Source of the DNA: CAZHZT01 sp964537285
GTDB lineage: Bacteria > Bacteroidota > Bacteroidia > Chitinophagales > Saprospiraceae
Direction: 5' to 3'
DNA length: 34,489 nt
Assembly (NCBI GenBank): GCA_964537285.1
Contig: CAZHZT010000058.1
Coordinates: forward strand, 1-34,489
Shown: piece after piece, positions 25,274-32,024 of the stretch
Position numbering within the stretch: the first letter of the stretch is position 1
Layout of the letters: every line of letters starts with the position of its first letter
Translations under genes and position numbers: made by a program
The notes under the pieces: model-generated
The model's input: the letters and a program-made list of their open reading frames with translations, nothing else
The model's database searches: none
What the model was told of the DNA's origin: nothing

Positions 25274-26349
25274 TGGTTATTATATTGACAAATTTGAGAA
25301 ATAGGTTTTTTTTGAGAATAAGCAACTAAGCCTGTAGGGTCTGGAAATCCAACTGCCAAGAACATCACTGGTCTTTGGTCTTTTTCGAGTTTTAATAGGT
25401 TTTCGGCACGAACTTCATCTTGCTCGATATCAGGCCAGTTAATACAGCAAGTACCTAAGCCTAGGGTTTCCGCGGCAAAAACAAAACTCATTGCAGCTAA
25501 TGAAGCATCTATATAAATTAGATGTTTGTCTCTTTCTCCGTAATAGTTTCTTAATTCACCAACTATTGCTATGATTACAGGAAATTGATGGTCGAAACCT
25601 TTAGTTCCTCCGGGTAAAGCAGAAACAGACCTCACTAATTGAGGCTCATCAAAGACCTTAAAAACAAAAGGTTGGCGGTTGCAAGCACTTGGTGCTAGGG
25701 TAGCAATTTCCATTGCTTTATTAATTAATTCTCGGGGAACCTTTTCTTCAGTAAACCACCTTACAGATCGTCTCCTCCATGCTAGTTCTAATAAATTTTC
25801 GTATTTAACAGGAATAGGAGCGTTCAGTTTTCTTAAGTAGGGGCGTTTTAATTTTCCATTTTTAAAATTCGTTGAAGAAAGCGAAAGTTTTTGAAAGTCA
25901 GTCCTTAAAGGGTCAATTTTAGGGTGAGACTTCGTAATGTTGAAATATTCTTCCAAAACATCTTTGGCCCATGATAATTCTTTTTCTGAGCTGATTCTAT
26001 TTTCAGGGGAAAGCGAAAGTTCTTTTTTGAAAAATGCAAATGTTTCAGAAATATAACCTAGAGCAAAAAGTTCTCTTCTGGGGCGGCTTAAAATTCCTTT
26101 TTCTAATCTGTGGATGTTTCTTCTTAAAATACTAGAAGTGAACCGTTTATTATTTAACTGGGTTTCTTTAAATTTGAGCATTCCAGTAAGCATTGCTTGA
26201 TGCTCTCTATCAAAAGATCGGTTGAAAAGGGCATAATATAATGAACTTGTCCAAGGGTTAATGCTTAAATATTTCATTAAAAGGAAATCTAGGTGCTCCC
26301 ATAATTTCCTGATCCGCCTTTTACCGGAAGAAATAATTTTGGATATCAT
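25270..26349 (-). CDS. Nitroreductase-family flavoprotein with long N-terminal extension
   Basis: A 359-residue protein whose C-terminal half is a nitroreductase domain: RRRSVRWFTEEKVPRELI (FMN-phosphate region), LAPSACNRQPFVFKVF, then YIDASLAAMSFVFAAETLGLGTCCINW. The first 190 residues lie outside the standard domain and carry a basic, partly hydrophobic stretch. The ATG at 26349 is chosen because the longer reading begins with TTG. Family members reduce or oxidise small molecules with FMN. Its stop overlaps the pyruvyl transferase start as ATGA, and this pairing is one I recall from other EPS clusters, so it may prepare a substrate or act on the glycan; no reaction is established. Cytoplasmic. 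Confidence 0.85.
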   Translation of the reverse strand: MISKIISSGKRRIRKLWEHLDFLLMKYLSINPWTSSLYYALFNRSFDREHQAMLTGMLKFKETQLNNKRFTSSILRRNIHRLEKGILSRPRRELFALGYISETFAFFKKELSLSPENRISSEKELSWAKDVLEEYFNITKSHPKIDPLRTDFQKLSLSSTNFKNGKLKRPYLRKLNAPIPVKYENLLELAWRRRSVRWFTEEKVPRELINKAMEIATLAPSACNRQPFVFKVFDEPQLVRSVSALPGGTKGFDHQFPVIIAIVGELRNYYGERDKHLIYIDASLAAMSFVFAAETLGLGTCCINWPDIEQDEVRAENLLKLEKDQRPVMFLAVGFPDPTGLVAYSQKKPISQICQYNNQ

Positions 26350-26417
26350 TTGTTTTTTACTTTGGAAAATGTACAAAGTGTTTTGAATGAAAATTTTAGT
26401 TGTTGTATTGAAGGAAC

Positions 26418-27281
26418 TTATTTAGAAGATATCAATACCTCATAATCCTCTTCTGGCAAATGACGGAAAAGATATTCTGAATCCCATGTGGATTTTACTT
26501 CCTTGCCATAAATTTTTAGTTTTTCATCATTGATTTTCCCAAGTGGCAAATGCTTGATAAGTGGATCCAATTTCATTATTTTTACTTTTAGAAATCTTAA
26601 AGTTTTTCTTCTCTTAGGAAAAATTACTTGGAAAATCTTATTGATATAACGCAAAACTATTATTGTTGAATCCGAAGGAGTAGGGTTTATTATCTTTTTT
26701 GCAATAGAAATATCTTCGAAGAATGATACAGCATCTAAAAAATCAAACTCTAGTTTATTAATTACGTTTTCATATGATCTGATTCTTAGGTTGAAAAAAC
26801 TGCTCCAGTTTTTAATTAATTTTGGAAAATTCATCCTATCCGCTGATATTACCTCTTCTAGAAAAGCTTCACATGTAATAGTCCTATTAGTGGGCGATTT
26901 TATTCCTTGTCTGTAAGAGGAAGGTAGATATTTTTCAGGTTTTCTTAAATACAAAATAATTGTTGTATCGTAGCCTTGTAAGGTTTCATATAATAATTGA
27001 ATTTGTTTTTTATTTAATAGCCAGAAGCCTTCACAGCTTAGAATTAATTTCTCATATTTCCCCCCTTCTTTTAATATTTTTTTTAAAGTCTCTGTAGATT
27101 GTTTTTGTTTTAATTCCTTGAGAATCATGAAATGGGCTCCAAATATCCCGGGCTTAATTTCAGGAAACAATACACCTTTTTTTTTGAGTATTAAATGGTT
27201 TTTACCTAGAAAATATTGAATGGCTGAGGAACCAGCTTTGGACATTCCTATATGTATATATATATGAGGTGAGTTTTGCAT
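26418..27281 (-). CDS. Divergent sulfotransferase-like P-loop protein
   Basis: A 287-residue protein with a sulfotransferase-type P-loop, IYIHIGMSKAGSSAIQYFL, near the N-terminus and a matching 3'-phosphate region TTIILYLRKPEKYLPSSYRQ about 100 residues later. The middle and C-terminus, ending in HLPEEDYEVL, show no further familiar motif. The preferred start is the ATG at 27281 just before the P-loop; an ATG at 27323 is possible, while the first 28 codons of the open frame look like untranslated leader. It stands 68 bases upstream of the nitroreductase-like gene. Probably transfers sulfate to the polysaccharide, but a related PAPS-binding or other P-loop role cannot be excluded. Confidence 0.72.
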   Translation of the reverse strand: MQNSPHIYIHIGMSKAGSSAIQYFLGKNHLILKKKGVLFPEIKPGIFGAHFMILKELKQKQSTETLKKILKEGGKYEKLILSCEGFWLLNKKQIQLLYETLQGYDTTIILYLRKPEKYLPSSYRQGIKSPTNRTITCEAFLEEVISADRMNFPKLIKNWSSFFNLRIRSYENVINKLEFDFLDAVSFFEDISIAKKIINPTPSDSTIIVLRYINKIFQVIFPKRRKTLRFLKVKIMKLDPLIKHLPLGKINDEKLKIYGKEVKSTWDSEYLFRHLPEEDYEVLISSK

Positions 27282-27383
27282 GGTCTTTATTTGAAATATT
27301 CTTTTATTTTTGAAAAAGTTCATTGGAAAACTATTAGATTTGACACCTAGGAAACAGATGATAAAACTATATAAGCAATCCTT

Positions 27384-27455
27384 ATGGAAGTAAAGGTATG
27401 GAAGCAAATTTTAGGTGTAGATGTTTCAAAAGATGATTTTAAAGTGAACTTCTAA
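27384..27455 (+). pseudogene. N-terminal stub of an IS110-family transposase
   Basis: A 23-codon plus-strand frame starting ATG at 27384 reads QILGVDVSKDDFKVNF after seven residues and then stops with TAA. The GVDVSKDDF pattern is the first beta-strand of the RuvC-like DEDD domain with its catalytic aspartate, characteristic of IS110 transposases. Nothing of the remaining roughly 300 residues is seen downstream, so this is a relic. It runs against the surrounding genes. Confidence 0.6.
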
Positions 27456-27506
27456 TAAATATTGGATACACAATAAAACTGCGTTAAAGTTAGTCTTACT
27501 TTTAAG

Positions 27507-27692
27507 GATCTTTTAGGACTAAATACTTTGTAATCTAAATAAATCTACATTTTGAAGGGCATTTTTTGCTTTACTCATCGTTGCGTACTCGCCTTCGTGG
27601 CTAAGGCCACGAGGCTGTGCCGCGCCTCGATTAAAACAAAAACTCTCTGGTTCAAAATACGAATTAACTTAAATTACAAAGTACTAAAAATC
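27507..27692. repeat. Palindromic MITE-like element with internal hairpins
   Basis: The left arm (about 27507-27555) and the inverse of the right arm (about 27692-27650) share TACTTTGTAAT followed by C/T, then TAA, and end in ATTTTGAA, forming imperfect terminal inverted repeats of about 40 bp. The roughly 95-bp centre is much more GC-rich and holds two overlapping hairpins: TCGTGGC (27595-27601) with GCCACGA (27606-27612), and CGAGGC (27610-27615) with GCCTCG (27624-27629). It has no coding capacity. It fits a miniature inverted-repeat element or structured intergenic repeat. Confidence 0.6.
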
Positions 27693-27832
27693 TTATTTAC
27701 TATAATTTTTTTATCTTAGCTCTATGGTTTTGCAACAAGTTCTATGCTGTCATTAGGTCGGACTCCTTCTTATAACTTGATGATGTAAAACTTTGCCAGA
27801 TGAAGCTCACCTGCCTCTTTCGGTAACTACAT

Positions 27833-28867
27833 TTAGATCATTTTAAGAAGTAATTTAGTAGGGAATGAAAATCTTCTTAATAATAAGACTACTGAGATTC
27901 TTTGGTAGGCATAACTACGTATCCCTCTTTCACGAAATATAAAATTTTTCAAATTTTTCAAATCTTCTATTTTGTTATTTTTTAAAGAATCTTTTATTAT
28001 TTTTTTAGAATAATTTTTTATTCCTTTTTCTAAGGATTCATGATACTCTTTGCTTAAAAATGGTTTAATGATCATTCTTCCCTTAATTGAAAGAAGCAAT
28101 TTTGCCGATGTCGTTTGACTGCTGTGCGTAGAATTAGGATGAATCCTGTAAGCGGCCAGTTCTTGGTTTAAAAAACCAATCCTTCCAATTTTCCCACTCA
28201 GTACACAGAAGCCCCAAAAAGCACCTGGAGTTTTGAGTATCCATCTTGGAGGGTCACCTACAGCGGTTTTTCTGAAAATGTAAGTTGGGGAATTGGCTAC
28301 ATTCCTTTCTAAAATCCCTTCATTTAGGTTATAGCTTTGTTTTAAATTTTTTTGGGGATAAGCTCTTCCTCCTGTTGGGGTTCCATTCTCATCAACTAAT
28401 TTTGCAATACCAAAGCAAGCCGACCAATCTGAGTTTGCTTTTAGTGCGTCCACTTGTTTTTGTAATTTCTTTGGATCAATCCAAAAGTCATCTCCATCAC
28501 ATTGTGCAAAATACTCGCCCTTTGCTGAAAAGTAGTTGTATAGACAGTTGAATCGCCCACTTAGTTTCCCATTGACTTTGATTTTGTTTTCTTTATGATG
28601 CAAAAATAACCGTATCTTATCTGGGTACTTTTTGGCATACTCTATACAGATTTTACGAGAATTATCGGAGGATACATCTTCTCCAACTAAAATTTCGTAA
28701 TCAAAGTCAGTTTGTTGATTTACTAATGACTCTAAACAATGCGCAATAAATTTTTCATGCTGGTATGTTGTTACGCTAACAGAAACTAATGGCCGATCAT
28801 TCACGGAGTTGGGGTAAACCTCAACTGCTTTCTTTTCGAACTCATTTTTAAATTCAGCAAATGTCAT
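27833..28867 (-). CDS. GT2 glycosyltransferase
   Basis: A 344-residue family-2 glycosyltransferase. After a 27-residue lead it shows VSVSVTTYQHEKFIAHCLESL, the loop EILVGEDVSSDNSRKI, and the metal-binding AQCDGDDFWIDPKKLQKQ, all characteristic of this GT-A group. IHPNSTHSSQTT marks the end of the catalytic domain; the last 100 residues are basic and may lie along the membrane. The ATG at 28867 follows 19 bases after the stop of the split acetyltransferase, so it belongs to the same leftward unit. Downstream is the 27.4-27.8 kb gap with the palindromic element. Donor sugar unknown. Confidence 0.9.
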   Translation of the reverse strand: MTFAEFKNEFEKKAVEVYPNSVNDRPLVSVSVTTYQHEKFIAHCLESLVNQQTDFDYEILVGEDVSSDNSRKICIEYAKKYPDKIRLFLHHKENKIKVNGKLSGRFNCLYNYFSAKGEYFAQCDGDDFWIDPKKLQKQVDALKANSDWSACFGIAKLVDENGTPTGGRAYPQKNLKQSYNLNEGILERNVANSPTYIFRKTAVGDPPRWILKTPGAFWGFCVLSGKIGRIGFLNQELAAYRIHPNSTHSSQTTSAKLLLSIKGRMIIKPFLSKEYHESLEKGIKNYSKKIIKDSLKNNKIEDLKNLKNFIFRERGIRSYAYQRISVVLLLRRFSFPTKLLLKMI

Positions 28868-28886
28868 TTTTTACTTAATTAAATAT

Positions 28887-29552
28887 TCAAAATTGTCGAA
28901 CAACCTTACAAGGATTACCATAGGCCACACAATTCGATGGAATGTCTTTTGTCACTACACTTCCCATTCCTATGATGGTGTGCTCTCCAATGGAAATATT
29001 ATCTTTTAAAACAGCTCCAGAGCCAATGGTGCACCCTTTTCCAATATGAACATTTCCCGAAATCGTTACGCCAGGGTTGATATCTGTAAAGGCACCTATG
29101 GTATTGTGGTGGCCAATAGTGCTTCCGCGCTTAATAAAAACGCCAAAGCCTATGCTGGTTTGAGCGCTAATTGCACACAATGGTTCGATTAAGCATCCGT
29201 CTTCAATATAGGATGAGGAAGCGATGTACTATGTAGGATGGATGATTTTAATATATTGTTCCTTACTTATTCCGTACTTAGTATAAAAATCGTCAAAAAT
29301 AGCTTTTTTGTTTTTTGGACCAGGTGTACCCAAAAACACGTGTTTAGAAGATTCTGGATAGGAGCCCAAAGGCATCACTTCAAAATCATACTTTTTGATG
29401 GCCAATCTAGGGGAAATATCCAAGTCTATATTAGGATAAAAGGTAAAATGGGTAATTCCAAACAGTTCAAAGGCTAAGTCCATAATTATGGCAACCCTGT
29501 CTTTGGAAATACCTAGGAAGCTTAAGTTATCTATGGATTGACTAAATGGCAT
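28887..29552 (-). pseudogene. NeuD/PglD-like acyltransferase split by one amber codon
   Basis: Read through a single TAG (29229-29231, codon 108), this is a continuous 221-residue sialic-acid O-acetyltransferase NeuD/PglD-like protein. The first half (to KIIHPT) is the PglD_N-type nucleotide-sugar-binding domain; the second half continues in the same frame as YIASSSYIEDGCLIEP and a left-handed beta-helix of hexapeptide repeats (IGFGVFIKRGSTIGHHNTIG, HIGKGCTIGSGAVLKDN), ending SVVTKDIPSNCVAYGNPCKVV. Only the one stop interrupts it. The codon at that site is usually for a small residue such as serine or alanine in relatives, so a TCG-to-TAG change would explain it. Recent inactivation, readthrough, separate expression of the halves or a sequencing error are all possible. 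An intact enzyme would N- or O-acetylate a sugar nucleotide with acetyl-CoA. Confidence 0.85.
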
Positions 29553-29598
29553 TTTTTCGAATTTTTCAACTATTCTTAATATTCGAATTTTTTTGAAT
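29550..29598 (-). repeat. Leader repeat, copy before the NeuD-like gene
   Basis: In the leftward direction the bases up to and including the ATG read AAGAATAGTTGAAAAATTC then GAAAAAATGCC. Nearly the same sequence occurs at 30546-30590 in front of the BKACE-like stub, with two mismatches over about 31 bases and a further shared GATTCAAAA upstream. It may be a shared translation or transcription signal, or a trace of recombination. Confidence 0.6.
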
Positions 29599-29601
29599 CC
29601 G

Positions 29602-30318
29602 CTATGAAATATAATAGTCAGAGACTAAATCACGAACCTCACTTGGAGAGGAAAACATTAAAGCATCTATAATGGACAAGCCTGGGATAAATTCTTTATT
29701 GGGTTGCCAGTACGGCTTCAGGTTATTATGCAAAAAATTTAGTGCTATATCACTCCTAAAATATTTTTCTTTATCAAAGAATTCTTTTCCACCAGGGGGA
29801 TTTAAATATGTTTTTGCCCCTATTGCTTTTGAAATTTCCAATGCCCATTCGTCTGGTGCATTTACTTGTTTAATATCGAGTTGCATTTCTGAAAAAATAT
29901 ATGTTTCGAATGGGATTCCACAATACTCACAAGTTCTTTCTATGGCTAGCTTATTTAGCCCCACTATACTTTGACTACTAGTATTGTCGTAAAATACCGA
30001 TTTAATTAAATTGATTACCTCTGAGTAGTATTTAGCTTTTTTTTTATAGTGTTCTAGCTGAGAAAGGATTTTTGATTGCCAAGCGGTACTTTTTATTGAA
30101 ACATCTTTAATAGCTGTTTTTTGAGCGTGTTTTTCCAGTGGAACAATTATGTATTGCCAGTCTTCCTTGGATGGTTTTAGTATCCTGTTTCTGTTAATCC
30201 AACCATGTCTTATGTATTGAGGCGTGTCAAAAAAGATAAATTGGTCTGCTGCTGCAACTAAGCTGAAATAACCTAGATAAGGGAAAAAATATGGCTGCAT
30301 TATTGCAACTCTTTTCAT
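29602..30318 (-). CDS. WbqC-family protein
   Basis: A 238-residue member of the WbqC family, found in O-antigen and exopolysaccharide clusters, often beside aminotransferase and acetyltransferase genes; its biochemical role is not settled. Family marks are the opening VAIMQPYFFPYLGYFSLV, the FFDTPQYIRHGWINRNRIL stretch, TYLNPPGGKEFF and the C-terminal PGLSIIDALMFSSP. No membrane segment is present, so it is expected in the cytoplasm. The ATG at 30318 is the family start. It is flanked by two wrecked genes, a DegT aminotransferase remnant upstream and the split NeuD-like gene downstream, and has a second copy of the family at 33731-34435 with the same fold marks but clearly different sequence. 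Confidence 0.9.
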   Translation of the reverse strand: MKRVAIMQPYFFPYLGYFSLVAAADQFIFFDTPQYIRHGWINRNRILKPSKEDWQYIIVPLEKHAQKTAIKDVSIKSTAWQSKILSQLEHYKKKAKYYSEVINLIKSVFYDNTSSQSIVGLNKLAIERTCEYCGIPFETYIFSEMQLDIKQVNAPDEWALEISKAIGAKTYLNPPGGKEFFDKEKYFRSDIALNFLHNNLKPYWQPNKEFIPGLSIIDALMFSSPSEVRDLVSDYYIS

Positions 30319-30463
30319 GTGTTATATTGTTGTATTTGATAATTCTTGATATAATCCTACAAATTATGCCTATCTCTGCTTCTGATAGTTGAAAGGAGAT
30401 CGGAAGGCAAAACACTCTTGCTGAAATATCTTTAGCTATAGGATATAAGAAGGGATGTATCAT
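30319..30463 (-). pseudogene. C-terminal remnant of a DegT/DnrJ/EryC1 aminotransferase
   Basis: From 30463 leftward the frame reads HPFLYPIAKDI then ARVFCLPISFQLSEAEIG and IICRIISRII, which is the end of a DegT/DnrJ/EryC1/StrS sugar aminotransferase (the LPI-x-Q-LSE-x-EI pattern). Nothing of the preceding 300 or more residues, including the PLP lysine, is present. The frame runs on past the start of the WbqC-family gene to about 30227 without its own stop. Immediately upstream is a stub of an unrelated gene, so this is a deletion product. Confidence 0.65.
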
Positions 30464-30467
30464 GCGC

Positions 30468-30548
30468 CTAACGGTAACGGGATTCGTTCATGGCTTTTGT
30501 AGGCACCATGCCTGTTGGGCAGAAGTTGATGATTGTTGCAGGGGGCAT
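30468..30548 (-). pseudogene. N-terminal stub resembling a BKACE (DUF849) enzyme
   Basis: A 26-codon frame beginning ATG at 30548 reads IINFCPTGMVPTKAMN before meeting TAG at 30468-30470. That segment resembles the first beta-strand and loop of beta-keto acid cleavage enzymes (3-keto-5-aminohexanoate cleavage family), which normally continue with HVPIS. After NESRYR the sequence switches to the aminotransferase remnant. The join contains CGTTACCGTTAGGCGC, similar in feel to the cluster's intergenic repeats. Too short for certainty. Confidence 0.5.
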
Positions 30549-30590
30549 TTTTTAGAATTTCTCAACTATTCTTGACATTTTGAATCAAAC
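30546..30590 (-). repeat. Leader repeat, copy before the BKACE-like stub
   Basis: The partner of the repeat at 29550-29598. Leftward it reads AAGAATAGTTGAGAAATTC then TAAAAAATGCC, ending in the ATG of the stub. The match covers the start codon and about 30 bases upstream, with a looser match beyond. Confidence 0.6.
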
Positions 30591-30706
30591 CTTAAAGAAT
30601 TTTGTTTGCTGCCATGTTGTTAGGTGCACCCCCATCCTTAGGACAGCAATTTAAGGTGGAAATATTAGAATAATTTTTATCTTTTCACCAGCAAAAATAA
30701 AATGTT

Positions 30707-30991
30707 ATGTCCAGGAAAAGACGGGTTTATTCCCCTAAATTTAAGGCAAAAGTAGCATTAGATGCTCTAAAAGAAAGAGAAACCTTAGCCGAATTGGCAT
30801 CAAAGCACGAATTGCATGCCAATCAGATCAGACAATGGAAACAAAGTGCCTTGCAAAATGTAGAAGAAGGCTTCCAGAAAAAACGAGGAAAACCATCTAA
30901 AGATGATCAACCTCTGATCGATCAATTGTATCAACAAATCGGTCAGCTCAAAGTGGAGCTGGATTGGTTGAAAAAAAAATCTGGCCTCTAA
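30707..30991 (+). CDS. IS3-family transposase orfA (HTH plus coiled coil)
   Basis: A 94-residue HTH_Tnp_1 protein: KFKAKVALDALKERETLAEL, then HELHANQIRQWK as the recognition helix, followed by a leucine-zipper-like LIDQLYQQIGQLKVELDWLKKK. It ends just past a run of nine A residues, but orfB lies in the +1 rather than the -1 frame, so the programmed -1 frameshift usual for IS3 is not evident. It appears intact. Confidence 0.88.
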   Translation: MSRKRRVYSPKFKAKVALDALKERETLAELASKHELHANQIRQWKQSALQNVEEGFQKKRGKPSKDDQPLIDQLYQQIGQLKVELDWLKKKSGL

Positions 30992-30995
30992 GTCC

Positions 30996-31826
30996 TTGAC
31001 TGACAAATGTTCATTGATAGAACCCTCAAATAAACAACTGAGTATTAGTCGACAATGCGAATTGCTGAGTATTCACCGATCGGCTTATTATTACAAGTCA
31101 GTTCCTGAGAGTAAACAGAATCTGGAATTGATGAAACGTCTGGATGAAGAGCATATAAAATATCCGTTTTATGGTTATAGGCGGATGACCAAACATTTAG
31201 GTACGCAATTAGATAGCCCCTTGAATGCCAAGCGAGTAGCTCGCTTGATGCGAAAAATGAACATTCGCTCGGTTTTACCAAAGCCAAATACAAGTAAGCC
31301 AGCCAAAGGGCATAAAATATTCCCTTACTTGTTAAGAGGCTTAAAAATTGAGCATCCGAATCAGGTTTGGTCAACAAATATAACTTATATCCCAATGATG
31401 AGCGGTTTTTTATATTTGGTGGCTGTGATGGATTAGTTCAGCCGTTTTGTTTTATCATGGGAGTTGTCTAATAACCTGGAAAGATGGTTTTGTATACAAG
31501 CACTGGAGGAGGCTTTAAAGTGGGGAACTCCGGAAATTTTTAATACCGATCAGGGATCCCAATTTACAAGCCATGACTTCACAAAAGTACTTTTAGAGAA
31601 AAAAGTGCGTATTTCTATGGATGGCAAAGGCCGGGCAATTGATAATATTTTTACGGAAAGATTGTGGTGGAGCGTCAAGTATGAGCAAGTATATTTGCAT
31701 GAGTATCAGGATGGAACACAACTATGGAGCGATTTAAAGAAATATTTTGATTTTTATAATTACCAAAGACCCCATGAAAGTTTAGATTATCAAACGCCGG
31801 CAAAAGTGTTGGGAATTTTGAAATGA
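30996..31826 (+). pseudogene. IS3-family transposase orfB with amber codon and lost catalytic Asp
   Basis: A 277-codon DDE transposase frame, continuous except for one TAG at 31434-31436 (VMD-stop-FSRFVLSW, where relatives usually have an aromatic residue, often tryptophan). The first catalytic aspartate is also changed: the VWSTDITYIPM motif reads VWSTNITYIPM, a GAT-to-AAT type change. The second aspartate (NTDQGSQFT) and the glutamate (TERLWWSVKYE) remain. Either lesion alone should abolish transposition. The likely start is the TTG at 30996 or a fusion with orfA. Confidence 0.88.
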
Positions 31827-32024
31827 ACGCAAAACCACTTATTTTTGAATGCATTTCAAATGTGATATTTTTCTATAGTTTGGAACAAAAAAAGCTATCC
31901 AAAATACATTAATTGAAGGTAGAATTTTGGAGGTTTTTACACCTTAAATTCAGGGGTTTTCCTGTCCGAAAATTGGGGTCAAGCGCATTGAGGACTCATG
32001 ATGGTTCGTTTGCCGGCAGGTTGT

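Larger units (their letters stand above)
30625..31982 (+). mobile_element. Inactive IS3-family insertion sequence
   Basis: An element of about 1.36 kb on the plus strand, against the cluster. Imperfect ends are visible: TGCACCCCCATCCTTAGGACAG (in two parts, 30625-30646) matches the complement of 31962-31982 (TTGACCCCAATTTTCGGACAG), and a second shared word, AATTTAAGGTG, lies just inside both ends. It carries orfA and a broken orfB. No clear target duplication was found. The exact outer ends are uncertain by a few bases. Confidence 0.72.

Noticed and set aside
30968..30996. Programmed -1 frameshift at the nine-A run between orfA and orfB of the second IS3 element
   Set aside because: orfB lies in the +1 frame relative to orfA, so slipping back by one base would not join them.
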